From: Bryobacterales bacterium
Lineage (GTDB): Bacteria; Acidobacteriota; Terriglobia; Bryobacterales; Bryobacteraceae
DNA: 64,000 nt
NCBI GenBank assembly: GCA_016716385.1
Contig: JADJWL010000003.1
Location: 372,001-436,000 of the forward strand
Direction of reading: 5' to 3'
Shown here: positions 47,031-56,431 of the stretch, piece by piece
Layout: the number at the start of each line of letters is the position of its first letter
Position numbering within the stretch: position 1 is the stretch's first letter
Position numbers and translations under genes: made by a program
The notes under the pieces: model-generated
What the model saw: only the letters and a program-made list of their open reading frames with translations
Told to the model about the DNA's origin: nothing
Databases searched by the model: none

Positions 47031-48284
47031 ATGAACATGAGCCTGATTCAACGAAAGCGTTTTCTCACTCTCCCGATTCTGCTTGCGCTTGCGCTGATTG
47101 GTGGCTTTGTCTCCACAGCCCCTGAGGCGAGCGCGGCCACCAAGAAAGCTGCGGCGAAAAAGACGGCAGCGAAGAAGACCACCGCAACCAAGGCGACAGC
47201 GAAGAAGACAGCGGCCCGCAAGGCGACAGCGAAGAAGACGGGCGTGCGGCGGACCCCCGTGCGGAGGACGACAGCGAAGAAGCGTCCACGGCCGCGGATC
47301 GCCGGCGGTCCCTGGACGACGCCAACCTACGCCGATTCGACCGCGGGCGACTTCATCGACGGCGAGGACCTGGAAGCACGGCGGGCCGCGGTCGAGGCGC
47401 TCGGCCCGTTCAATGGTTCGGTCGTTGTGGCGGATCCAGAGACGGGACGGCTGCTGACGATCGTGAATCAGAATCTCGCACTCTCCGGTGGGCATCAACC
47501 GTGCTCGACCGTCAAGGTGCCGGTCGCGCTGGCAGCGCTCAACGAGGGCATCATTGACCGGAACTCTAAGATTCAGGTCCATCCGAGAGTGCGCATGAAC
47601 CTGACCGAAGCGCTGGCGAAGTCGAACAACCCGTATTTCGCCTCGCTCGGCCGGCAGCTTGGCTATGACCGCATGGAATACTACGCCCGACTGTTCGGGC
47701 TCGGCGAGAAGGCCGGGCTCGACATCCCGGGCGAGCAGCCGGGACATTTTCCTGCCGCCCCTCCGAAGAACGGAGGCATGGGCATGTTGACCAGCTTCGG
47801 CGAGGAGATCTCGCTCACTCCCCTGCAACTGGCCAGCCTGCTCTCCGCTGTCGCCAACGGGGGCACCCTGTACTATCTCCAGCACCCTCGGTCCGTGGAC
47901 GACGTCCAGAGCTTCGTCCCGCGCGTGAAGCGCCGTCTCGACGTCAGCGCCGCGCTCGATGAGATCCGGCCGGGCATGGAAGGCGCGGTCCAGTTCGGCA
48001 CCGCCCGCCGCATCCAGCAACTAACCAACGAAACGGTTCTTGGCAAGACTGGCACGTGCACGGAGAACAAGACGCACCTCGGATGGTTCGGCTCGATTGG
48101 CGAAGTCGGGGAGACCAAGCTGGTCGTGGTCGTCCTGCTGACCGGCGGCAAGCCGAGCGTGGGACCGACAGCCGCGGGCATCGCAGGCGCTGTCTACAAG
48201 AGCCTGAGCGAGAGCGACTATTTCGCACGGCTTCGGGAAGACCCGTCGCGAACGAACCAGGCGCCGGCCTGCTGCAGCGAATAG
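47031..48284 (+). CDS. Secreted penicillin-binding-protein transpeptidase with a histone-like K/A tail
   Basis: 417 residues. Residues 1-35 are a signal peptide. Residues ~36-88 are a repeat of the AAKKTAAKK/ATAKKTAARK type, like the tails of histone H1 or mycobacterial HupB, then RRTTAKKRPRPR. The rest is a serine transpeptidase: STVK (S159-x-x-K162), SNN (198-200) and KTGT (339-342). It can act on peptidoglycan or be a beta-lactamase-like enzyme; the basic stalk may bind the anionic wall. GGGA lies before ATG 47031. Its last 54 coding bases have a decayed copy at 52100. Confidence 0.87.
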   Translation: MNMSLIQRKRFLTLPILLALALIGGFVSTAPEASAATKKAAAKKTAAKKTTATKATAKKTAARKATAKKTGVRRTPVRRTTAKKRPRPRIAGGPWTTPTYADSTAGDFIDGEDLEARRAAVEALGPFNGSVVVADPETGRLLTIVNQNLALSGGHQPCSTVKVPVALAALNEGIIDRNSKIQVHPRVRMNLTEALAKSNNPYFASLGRQLGYDRMEYYARLFGLGEKAGLDIPGEQPGHFPAAPPKNGGMGMLTSFGEEISLTPLQLASLLSAVANGGTLYYLQHPRSVDDVQSFVPRVKRRLDVSAALDEIRPGMEGAVQFGTARRIQQLTNETVLGKTGTCTENKTHLGWFGSIGEVGETKLVVVVLLTGGKPSVGPTAAGIAGAVYKSLSESDYFARLREDPSRTNQAPACCSE

Positions 48285-48306
48285 TCCCTGTGGGAAGCAT
48301 TCCTGG
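48231..48306 (+). repeat. 3' end of the transpeptidase, duplicated downstream
   Basis: About 76 bases covering the last codons and stop of the transpeptidase and 22 bases after. A related sequence (about 80% alike, no gaps) lies at 52100-52173. Confidence 0.7.
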
Positions 48307-48382
48307 CTTATCGCGGGAGCGGGCCCCCCTCCCCTCGCGGCCAGCGTTTCACGGCGGGTCTACGTCTCAAGCATTCGCAGGC

Positions 48383-51300
48383 CTACGGCAACCTGCACAC
48401 AAACGATACGCGAACCTCGGGGACAACAGCGTCGGTCCGGTCCCACTCGGTTCGTGCGTACGTGTCGCGCTGGCGCTCCGACCCGTCGGCAGCCAGCCAT
48501 ACCCGCGTGAACTGAATATTCGACACGTGGTTCTTCGCCTTCTCCCGGTGCGCGCGGAAATCGAAAATGGTGCACCCGCCACCGCCATCCCGGAACCCCG
48601 CGGCTTCCAGATTGTTCACGCTGTACGAGATCTCGGTCCATTGCAGCCCGCTCGTGGTCGTCGTCCTGGAGCGGAAGGTTGCAGTCACGATCCTTGCTAA
48701 ATCCGGACTGACCTGCCCCCTCATGGAAAACTCGGCCGTCTCACCGCCAGATGTCCTGCAAGTTCCGCTGAAATCGAAGTTGGCAGCGTTCCATGCGGTT
48801 TTCGCGGTGCAGGCCCCGAAACGGAGGGTGGGCGTACGAAACGAGTTTCCGTCCTCGGTGTATCGCCGGGGCTGCGCGCCGCTGGAAACGTAGTGCTCGC
48901 CGATGACGTCCGCCACGACGCCGATCGTCGAATGAATCTGGGCCAGTTTGTCTGTGGATGCGCCTTCCACTTTGATCGTAAAGTACCGGCTTAGCTCGGG
49001 AACGCCCCCACCCGGCGCACTGCCCCCCAGCAGCAGATCCCAGCGCGTTTCCCCGGCGGAGCGGCCGGTCAGCGAGACGGTGTCGCCACGCTGCAACTCA
49101 GCCACCCGCGGGTCCGCAACAGCCATCGCGAGGCACTCGCCCCGGTTGGTCAGGTCCGGCCAGAAACGCTGCTCAAGACGCGGACTGGAGCCGATCACGC
49201 GAATGGCGCTCAACGTCTGCCCGACCCTCAGATCGAGGGGACCGGCTGGAAGTCCCTGGAATTCGAGTGAGGTGATGTCGTTCATAAACTCGTTGTTCAC
49301 CAGCAGCGGGGCGGTGCGCTCTCCATTCCGCAACTGGACGCTGAGTTGCTGAATTCCGCGGCGGCAAGTCGCCACCCAGCGGACGGTGTTGGAGACGCTC
49401 ACCGCCGAGCGAAAACGGTCGAAGTGGTCGAGGATGGCGTCGCCGCCGCTCGTATCGCGCTCCACCAGGTAGGTGACATCGACAGGCAGGTAGAGCAAGT
49501 TGTCCCGCACTTCTCCGCCCACCTTCGTCAAAATGGGAACCGCCGGATTATTCGCCTCGAAGGCGATCTCTCCAACCACCTGAAGGGGAACGATCTGATC
49601 CAGCACCGCGGGCGCGGTGAAGCGAAGCAGGCCGACGGGTATCCCGTAGCTGAACCGGGTCCCGGCAGGCTCCACCTCCAGTCCGGCCGGGTTGGCGAAA
49701 AGTACGCGCGGACCCTGGTAGAAGCGGGGATTGACCTTGACCTCGCCCAGTTGGAGCCGGCGCACAACTTCTCGCGCTTCGTGAAGCGCCCGCTGGACCT
49801 CCGCGTTACGGATCAGATTGTCAAACGCCGCCGCGACCAGGTCAACCTGGGTGTCGATTCCCGGCAGCGGCTCGGAGACGACTTGCAGAATGCCGATCCC
49901 GACCTGCGTGAACTTGCCGACCGCGATTCCGGTAAGGCCGCGTGTCAACACTTCACCGCCTGCATCCTTGAGATCGACCAGGCAGTCGTACACCTGGTAG
50001 ACGTTCGCGGCGCCGTCGCCGAAAATGGGGATCTTGCCCACTCCCGCGAAATACAACTCCAGCGCCAGTTTCTCTTCGTTTACGTGATTCTGGTCGAAGG
50101 CTTGGTTGATTGTCTGGTTGAGGCGGCCTAAGTCCACCACGTCCGCCGTGCGCGTGGCGCCGTCTAATTTGGAGTACCGGCCAGACTCGAAGAGTTCCTG
50201 GTTCAGCAGGTCATCGGGTTCGATGGTGAGGACCTTCCAGGTGTCGCGCTCCTTGCGCAGGAACCCAAGCAAGCCACGAGTCATGTGGAAGGAGCCGTCC
50301 CGCGCCGTCACCGCGGCGCTGACCAACCCGCGCACCACCGCCAGAGTGCCCTTGTCCCCAACCGTGGTGGCAAGGTGCGTGAACTGGAAGTCGGAGAAAC
50401 TCGCGCCGCGCCGTGCGGTCTCGAAGATCGTCACGGCCGCCTGCCTGGCCGTATCCGAGTAGCCCTCCTGCGCCGCGTGACTCAGCAATCCGGACACGTC
50501 GCCCCGCGCCTGCGCCTCCAGCGCCGCGCGCACGACGTCCTCCGGTTTGCCGGCGGCCTGCGGCCCCAGGTACGCCAACACCCCGCTCTGGGACGCCTGC
50601 CCGTCGCAACGGATCACGATGGGGTGCGCCCCTTCCGCGAGACCAGCGGGCGCTTGCAGGTTCACCTGATAGAGCCCCATGAACCCTGGCGCCAGCCCTG
50701 CGAAGTGCACCACCGCGTCTCGTCCCCCGATGGTCGCCGTCACGGTCCCGGTTACCCGCTGCAGCGCTCCCAGCGCGCCTCCGTCGCCGCCTGGACGGCC
50801 AGCCACAGCCTCGGGCGTCACCGCGCCCAAGCCCGTCAGGTAAAGCACAAGGTACTCGTTCGATTGCGCCGGTTGGTCCCGGCTCACCAGCCGGTAGTCG
50901 GCCGCGTGCAGCAGGATGGCCTCGCCTTTGCCGTCCTGTGTTCGCGTGAACAGCCGCGGGGCACGGCCCCGCAGCGGCATGGTTACCGCCTGGCTGTCAC
51001 CCCGCGCGTTCCGCACCCGCACGCTCACCGACGCCGACTGTAACCCGAACGGCAACTGCGCGTTGATCTGCCCGGCAGACACAAAGAACAGCGGCGCGGC
51101 CAGCGTCCGCCCGCCATCGACCACCTCCACCGACACCCCGTCGAGGGTCGCCGGCAGCGGCACACCTTGCGCTTGCCGCGTGGCCTGGGCCAGGTTCGTC
51201 CCAAACAGCGAGATCATCCCCCCCGGCGCCAGCGCCGCGGTGTAGTCCGCCGTATTCACCACGCCGCCCGTGGCTAGTGACGGCAGCGGCCCCGTGCTCC

Positions 51301-51853
51301 CCGGTGGCGAGATCGTGAAGCGGATCTCACCCAGAGTCTGGTTGTTCCACTTGATCAGCACCCGCCAGGTCCCCGGCATCGTCGCCGGGGCTGCCGCGGC
51401 GATCCGGAACGCGATGTCGGTGAAACAGTAGTTTCCGTCTCGCTCCAGCGGACTCCACGCTCCACTAACCGGCGCGTACAATTGTCCCCCAGGCGTGTAA
51501 TACTCGCTCGCCGCAATGTCGCCCTGTTTACCCTCCTGGATCGCAAACCAGAGGTAGAATACCGGGTCTGTGGTCAGAAACGCCGTCACCGGCGCGGGCC
51601 GGTCCGTCAGCGCGTCCTCGCAGGCGGGAGGTTCAGCTACCCAAAGCTGATGGTGGAGCAGTTCGGCAGCGGAGGCCTGTGGGGCTCCGAGCCAACTCAC
51701 TGCGAGGAGTAGGGCACTAACGAAAAACGGGTTGCCGGCCGCGGCAGGTAGACAAAGACGTAGCGAGGCAACCAGGCGGCAGGCGGTAGGGGCTGCGACG
51801 GGAACCAGGCGCCGTGCGCGCCTCCCGCGGATAGGGCCAGATGCGATTTCCAC
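48383..51853 (-). CDS. Large exported TIGR03437-type protein
   Basis: About 1156 residues with a signal peptide ending near SAAELLHH. Residues ~196-430 are a TIGR03437 domain (VVNTADYTAALAPGGMISLFGTN, FVSAGQINAQLPFG, GLGAVTPE, APGFMGLYQVNLQAP), characteristic of Solibacter-like bacteria. Residues ~440-560 resemble an NTF2/SnoaL-like fold (VVRAALEAQARGDVSGLLSH, then TWKVLTIEPDDLL). The rest is beta-rich with no known motif. Start at 51853 is uncertain; residues before the hydrophobic part are unusually long. Function unknown, probably cell-surface. Confidence 0.78.
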   Translation of the reverse strand: MEIASGPIRGRRARRLVPVAAPTACRLVASLRLCLPAAAGNPFFVSALLLAVSWLGAPQASAAELLHHQLWVAEPPACEDALTDRPAPVTAFLTTDPVFYLWFAIQEGKQGDIAASEYYTPGGQLYAPVSGAWSPLERDGNYCFTDIAFRIAAAAPATMPGTWRVLIKWNNQTLGEIRFTISPPGSTGPLPSLATGGVVNTADYTAALAPGGMISLFGTNLAQATRQAQGVPLPATLDGVSVEVVDGGRTLAAPLFFVSAGQINAQLPFGLQSASVSVRVRNARGDSQAVTMPLRGRAPRLFTRTQDGKGEAILLHAADYRLVSRDQPAQSNEYLVLYLTGLGAVTPEAVAGRPGGDGGALGALQRVTGTVTATIGGRDAVVHFAGLAPGFMGLYQVNLQAPAGLAEGAHPIVIRCDGQASQSGVLAYLGPQAAGKPEDVVRAALEAQARGDVSGLLSHAAQEGYSDTARQAAVTIFETARRGASFSDFQFTHLATTVGDKGTLAVVRGLVSAAVTARDGSFHMTRGLLGFLRKERDTWKVLTIEPDDLLNQELFESGRYSKLDGATRTADVVDLGRLNQTINQAFDQNHVNEEKLALELYFAGVGKIPIFGDGAANVYQVYDCLVDLKDAGGEVLTRGLTGIAVGKFTQVGIGILQVVSEPLPGIDTQVDLVAAAFDNLIRNAEVQRALHEAREVVRRLQLGEVKVNPRFYQGPRVLFANPAGLEVEPAGTRFSYGIPVGLLRFTAPAVLDQIVPLQVVGEIAFEANNPAVPILTKVGGEVRDNLLYLPVDVTYLVERDTSGGDAILDHFDRFRSAVSVSNTVRWVATCRRGIQQLSVQLRNGERTAPLLVNNEFMNDITSLEFQGLPAGPLDLRVGQTLSAIRVIGSSPRLEQRFWPDLTNRGECLAMAVADPRVAELQRGDTVSLTGRSAGETRWDLLLGGSAPGGGVPELSRYFTIKVEGASTDKLAQIHSTIGVVADVIGEHYVSSGAQPRRYTEDGNSFRTPTLRFGACTAKTAWNAANFDFSGTCRTSGGETAEFSMRGQVSPDLARIVTATFRSRTTTTSGLQWTEISYSVNNLEAAGFRDGGGGCTIFDFRAHREKAKNHVSNIQFTRVWLAADGSERQRDTYARTEWDRTDAVVPEVRVSFVCRLP

Positions 51854-52195
51854 TTGAGAACCCCCGGGGTGGAAGGCGTCTCAGTCGACGTCCGGCTGCA
51901 CAAGAAAAAAAGAAGAGAAGCTGCGGGCAGGATCTGCAAAACAATAGCTGAAGATAATCCTGACGGGAAGAAAACTGATTTCGGCCCGCGTTCCGGAGTC
52001 GGACGGAAGCCAATAAAGAGGGCAACATGAAGGACGGATCCTCCACCTGCGAGAAGCATATCAGTCTATGCCAACCGCGTCAATCGGTTTCCTTCCCATC
52101 TCCGCGAAGATTCGTCGCGGACGAACCAGGCGCCAGTTTGTTGCGGCGAATGGTGCCGCGGGAGGCATTCCGGAGTACCATCGTTTAGACTGGAC
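51854..52195. other. Intergenic stretch upstream of the TIGR03437 and Crp genes
   Basis: 342 bases with no supported gene; an A-rich patch (51900-51915) is a possible promoter element for the minus-strand gene. The right part holds the decayed copy of the transpeptidase end. Confidence 0.4.
52100..52173 (+). repeat. Decayed copy of the transpeptidase 3' end
   Basis: In the matching frame it encodes LREDSSRTNQAPVCCGEW, against LREDPSRTNQAPACCSE and stop at the real gene. It ends 22 bases before the Crp-like start. Confidence 0.65.
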
Positions 52196-52867
52196 ATGCC
52201 TCCCTCACCCGCAGATTTCGTCGCAGCCACTCCGCTGTTCCAGGGACTGAGCGCCGGTGCGCGCGCGGAACTCGCCGCAAAGCTGACCAGCCATCGTTTC
52301 GCCGCCGGCGATGTCCTGGTGGAAGAGGGACTCCCCTGCGAGGGCATGTACCTGCTCACGTCCGGACGGGTCAGGATTACGCGCCGCAGCCGGGACGGGC
52401 GGGAGACTACGGTTGCCTGGGAGAGTCCCCCGTCGACCAGCGGCGAGCTGCCGCTTTTCGACGGCGGCCCCTATCCGGCTACAGTGCGCGCCGTGGAGGA
52501 CGTGACGGCGCTCTTCCTCGCCAAGGAGGATTTCCGCGCCGCCTGCCACCAGCGGCCCGAACTGGCCCTGACCGTGCTCGCGTCGGTCGGACGAAGGCTG
52601 CGGCGCCTCATCGAGAGCATCGACTTCGGCGCAGTCACCCGGCGCCTGGCGCGCTATCTGCTTGAACAGAGCCAACTGTCGGGCCAGGATGTGATCCAGC
52701 TACCCGGCTTCGATCCGGAATTGACCACCCGCCTGTGCGCCGAAGGGGGGGCGATCACGCAATCCCTGGAGCGGCTGATCGAGGGCGGAGTCATCCGCAA
52801 CGACGGCGGCCGGATCACGATCCTCGACCGTACCCGCCTCGAAGATGAGGCCTCCGTCCCCGATTAG
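52196..52867 (+). CDS. Crp/Fnr-family transcriptional regulator
   Basis: 223 residues. N-terminal cyclic-nucleotide-binding-like barrel (TPLFQGLSAGARAEL, then DVLVEEGLPCEGMYLLTSGRVRI, SGELPLFDGGPYPATVRAVED) and a C-terminal winged helix with PELTTRLCAEGGAITQSLERL as the recognition part. The four N-terminal cysteines of oxygen-sensing FNR are absent, so it is not a classical Fe-S FNR. It lies tail-to-tail with cydB; a role in respiratory control is inference from position. Confidence 0.85.
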   Translation: MPPSPADFVAATPLFQGLSAGARAELAAKLTSHRFAAGDVLVEEGLPCEGMYLLTSGRVRITRRSRDGRETTVAWESPPSTSGELPLFDGGPYPATVRAVEDVTALFLAKEDFRAACHQRPELALTVLASVGRRLRRLIESIDFGAVTRRLARYLLEQSQLSGQDVIQLPGFDPELTTRLCAEGGAITQSLERLIEGGVIRNDGGRITILDRTRLEDEASVPD

Positions 52868-53894
52868 TGCGCGCCTTCGTCCAACTGCACCTTCCCGGCG
52901 AACCGGCGGTAGGTATAGGTGAAATAGAAGATCGCCAGCGCGATGCCGGGAATCCACCATGCCAGCGCGACACGCAGGCCGTACCCGGGCGCTGCCGTGT
53001 TGTAGATGGTCAGGCCATGCGACGGATCGGTGATCGACGGGAGAACGTACGGGAACACGCCGAATGCCGCGCTGGCCAGCATCCCGGCGATGTACACGCA
53101 GGATGCCAGAAACGCCGACCGCTCACCGGGCAGGAAGCGCATGGCGACGAGTCCGCCAAGCGCCAGAAGCGGAATCAGGTATCCCGCCGGCCGCGCGGCG
53201 AAACTTTGTGCCAGTTGCGACTGCACCTGGAAGCTGACCACAGTGATCAAGGCGGTCAGGACCGCCAGCATCCACCAGAAGCCGCGCGCGACCTGTGCCG
53301 CGCGTTCGTGCAACGCGCCTTCCGTCTTGTAGCGGACCCAGAGCGCTCCGTGGACAGTCAGCGTCACGAACGCCGTCACGCCAACCAGGACGGTGTACCA
53401 GTCCAGGATTCCCGGGTTCGCGCTGACCCGGAAGTCCGTCCACAGGGCGAGAAAAAAGTAACCCTTCTCGTTCAGCGGGACGCCGCGCACCACGTTGCCG
53501 AGCGCCGCACCGAAGAAGATCGTCAGCAGCGAACTCGACAGGCAAAACGTGACGTCCCAGAAGGACTTCCACATCGGATTGCCGATGTGGCTCCGGAACT
53601 CGATGGCGATGCCGCGCAACATCAGCAGCCACAGCACCACCATCAGCGGCAGGTAGAACCCGCTGAACCCGGAAGAGTAGAGCAGCGGGAACGCGCAAAA
53701 CAGGACGCCCCGCTGGCCAGCAGCCAGACTTCGTTGCCATCCCAGACGGGGCCAATGGAGCGGAGGACCATCCGCCGTTCGTCTTCCGTGCGAGCCGCCC
53801 ACAGGTGGACCACGCCGGCGCCGAGGTCGAATCCGTCGAGTACGACGTACGCGGCGAGCATCACCGCGACAATCCAAAACCAGGTGACTTCCAT
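52864..53894 (-). pseudogene. cydB: Cytochrome bd oxidase subunit II with a frameshift
   Basis: CydB is the second subunit of the quinol oxidase. The start MEVTWFWIVAVMLAAYVVLDGFDLG...WDGNEVWLLAS is in one frame (from 53894); the rest, GVLFCAFPLLYSSGFSGFYLP through to LDEGAH, is in another. The change sits at a run of four C on the plus strand (53708-53711), where one missing base would restore the expected LLASGGVLF. All else, including the membrane helices, looks sound. Either a true recent frameshift, phase variation, or a sequence error. It follows cydA by 10 bases. Confidence 0.85.
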
Positions 53895-53904
53895 GGCGTG
53901 CCTC

Positions 53905-55239
53905 CTAATACCCCGTCTGCGCCGCTGGCGTGGGTCCGTGCTCTACCTCGCGGCCGATCATGAACAGGTACAAAATGCCGAGCACGGCGTACATGCCCAT
54001 GAAGCCAAGCAAGGTGAACAATGTATTGCCGGCCGAGACCAGTTCGGAGGTGCCGTCGGCCGTGCGCATCAGCCCGTAGATCAGCCAGGGTTGTCTGCCA
54101 AGTTCGGCGGTCATCCAGCCTGCAGTCGCGGCGATAAACGGGAAGGGGAACAGAAACATCAGGATCCACAGCAACGGGCGGGAACCGTAGAGCGTGCCCC
54201 GCCACAGGTTCCACGCGCTGATGCCCATGATCGCAATGAACAGCGTCCCCAGCCCAACCATGATGTGGTAGCTGTAATACAGAAGCGGGATGTTATCCGG
54301 CCAGTTTTCTTCCGGGAAGGCGTCGAGCCCTTTCACCTCCGCGCCCCACCGGCGGTAGGTGAGGAAGCTGAGAACATTCGGGACTTCGATCGGATTGTCG
54401 AGCCGCTTCCGCTCCACGTCCGGCTGGCCGACCAGGGCGATCGGAGCGCCTGCGCGCGTTTCGAAGAGCCCTTCCATGGCGGCGAGCGTCGCGGGCTGAT
54501 GCTTGGCCAGCATCTGTCCGTGCCCGTCGCCTGTCGGAAAGGCCATCAGGACACTGGCGATGGCTCCCGCGATAACGCCCAGGCGGATGAAGGTCCGTCC
54601 CTGCTCCTGGTGGATTCCCCGCAACAGGTAGAACGCCCCAACTGAGGCCATGACGAAACCGCCGGTCACGACGGTCGCGGTCATGTTGTGCGTGTACTGC
54701 CAGAGAAGCCAGGGGTTGGTGAGCACGGCAAAGAAGCTGGTCAGGATGATCTCCCCGTTCTCGCCGACCCTGTAGCCGACCGGATGCTGCATCCACGAAC
54801 TGGTCGCCAGGATGAAATAGCCGGAGAGCCACGAGCCCAGGAAGATCATCAGTGAGCTCACCCAGTGCAGCCGCGGACCAAGCTTCTTCTCCCCAAACAG
54901 GAACAACCCGAGGAACGTCGACTCGAGGAAGAACGAGTAGACGCCTTCCATCGCCAGCATCTGGCCGATGACCCCCCCGGCCGCTTCGGAGAATCGCGCC
55001 CAATTGGTGCCGAACTGAAACTCCATCGGGATGCCCGTGACGACCCCCATGGCGAAGTTGATGGCAAAAATCTTGGCCCAGAACCGGGCCGCCTGGTTGT
55101 ATTGGTCGTTACCGGTGCGCAGCGCCATGGTCTTCAGGATGAAGATCAGCAGGGCCAGTCCCATGGTGAGCTGCGCAAAGATGTAGTGGTATGTGATCGT
55201 AAACGCAAAATGAAAGCGGTGAAGCGCTAACGCGTCCAT
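53905..55239 (-). CDS. cydA: Cytochrome bd ubiquinol oxidase subunit I
   Basis: CydA carries haems b558, b595 and d and the quinol site. Conserved parts are RFHFAFTITYHYIFAQLTMGLAL (haem His 19 region), FQFGTNWARFSEAAGGVIG, and the later GWMTAELGRQPWLIYGLMRT. 444 residues with a short Q-loop, so closer to the cyanide-insensitive (CioA) type than to E. coli CydA (522). Membrane protein; operon with the cydB that follows. Confidence 0.93.
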   Translation of the reverse strand: MDALALHRFHFAFTITYHYIFAQLTMGLALLIFILKTMALRTGNDQYNQAARFWAKIFAINFAMGVVTGIPMEFQFGTNWARFSEAAGGVIGQMLAMEGVYSFFLESTFLGLFLFGEKKLGPRLHWVSSLMIFLGSWLSGYFILATSSWMQHPVGYRVGENGEIILTSFFAVLTNPWLLWQYTHNMTATVVTGGFVMASVGAFYLLRGIHQEQGRTFIRLGVIAGAIASVLMAFPTGDGHGQMLAKHQPATLAAMEGLFETRAGAPIALVGQPDVERKRLDNPIEVPNVLSFLTYRRWGAEVKGLDAFPEENWPDNIPLLYYSYHIMVGLGTLFIAIMGISAWNLWRGTLYGSRPLLWILMFLFPFPFIAATAGWMTAELGRQPWLIYGLMRTADGTSELVSAGNTLFTLLGFMGMYAVLGILYLFMIGREVEHGPTPAAQTGY

Positions 55240-55409
55240 GATTTTTATTGTCCGGCAGTTTCGAGGCCAGTGGTGAAGTGCCCCCGTCGAGGATCTTGCC
55301 GGGACCCGGGTTGGGTGCTTTCACCCACCGTCTGTTCCGCACGGTTCGCGCAAGAGTGTGAAACTTCAACCACTCAGCCTGTGGCCCTCGTCTTGCAGCA
55401 GCACCCGAT

Positions 55410-56426
55410 GTGAAGAAGCCGTTCCTGCGGCGCTTGGCCGAAGATCATTCGCAGCGGATCAGAGCCTGGGTCCAGTGGAGTTTCCTGGCACTGAACGTGT
55501 GGATCGGCGTGCAGTTCTGGCTGTTCGTCCGCCACTACGAAACCGCCGGCGCCACGGTGCTGGTGAGCCGCCCGGCGGGAGTCGAGGGCTGGCTGCCGAT
55601 CGCGGCCCTGATGAACTGGAAGTACTTTTTTGAGACCGGGTCCCTGCCGCGCATCCACGGCGCCGGGATGTTCCTGCTTGGCGCCTTTTTCCTGATCTCA
55701 ATTCTGCTGCGGAAGAGCTTTTGCGGGTGGCTCTGTCCGGTTGGAACATTGTCCGAAACGCTGTGGAAGGCGGGACGGTGGGCTCTCGGGCGCAATTTCG
55801 CCCCGCCGCGCTGGCTCGACATCCCGCTGCGGAGCTTGAAGTACGTGCTTCTCGGGCTGTTCCTGTACGCGGTTGGCTCCATGTCCGCCCCGGCCATCCG
55901 GACCTTCCTCGAAGGTCCCTACGGCCTCGTGGCGGACGTCAAAATGCTGAACTTCTTCCGCCACATGACGATCACGGTCGCCGTGGTGACGGGCCTGCTG
56001 GCTGTGGCGTCGTTGTTCATCCCCAATTTCTGGTGCCGCTACCTCTGCCCGTACGGGGCGCTCATGGGCCTCGGCGCCCTGCTGAGTCCCCTGCGCATCC
56101 GCCGCTCGCCCGAGCGCTGCATCGATTGCGCCAAGTGCGCCAAGGAATGCCCGTCGCTGCTGCCGGTGGACCGGCTGGTGCAGATCCGGTCGGCGGAGTG
56201 CCTGGGGTGCATGCGCTGCGTCGCGGTGTGTCCCGCGGAAGAGGCGCTGGTGCTCGGGGCGCCGCGGCGGCGCAAGATCCCGGCCACGGCCCTCGCCGCC
56301 GCGATGCTGGCGATCTTCATGGGTACTTATGTGTGGGCGAATGCCGCCGGCCGGTGGAAGACCGAGCTTCCGCCGCAGATGTACTACAACCTGATTCCGA
56401 GGGCGCACGAGTTCGGCCACCCCTGA
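55410..56426 (+). CDS. NapH/NosR/CcoG-type membrane 4Fe-4S protein
   Basis: 338 residues with several membrane helices (FLALNVWIGVQFWLFV, GAFFLISILL, LGLFLYAVGSM, VTGLLAVASLFIP) and the CGWLCPVG and CRYLCPYGAL motifs of this family. Two 4Fe-4S clusters follow: CIDCAKCAKECPS and CLGCMRCVAVCPA. It likely moves electrons across the membrane. Start at GTG 55410, without a strong ribosome site. It lies divergent from cydA, about 170 bases away. Confidence 0.85.
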   Translation: MKKPFLRRLAEDHSQRIRAWVQWSFLALNVWIGVQFWLFVRHYETAGATVLVSRPAGVEGWLPIAALMNWKYFFETGSLPRIHGAGMFLLGAFFLISILLRKSFCGWLCPVGTLSETLWKAGRWALGRNFAPPRWLDIPLRSLKYVLLGLFLYAVGSMSAPAIRTFLEGPYGLVADVKMLNFFRHMTITVAVVTGLLAVASLFIPNFWCRYLCPYGALMGLGALLSPLRIRRSPERCIDCAKCAKECPSLLPVDRLVQIRSAECLGCMRCVAVCPAEEALVLGAPRRRKIPATALAAAMLAIFMGTYVWANAAGRWKTELPPQMYYNLIPRAHEFGHP

Positions 56427-56431
56427 CGCGG

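Noticed and set aside
51697..52059. Small membrane-like ORF on the minus strand
   Set aside because: Overlaps the start of the large TIGR03437 gene and has no family pattern or ribosome site.
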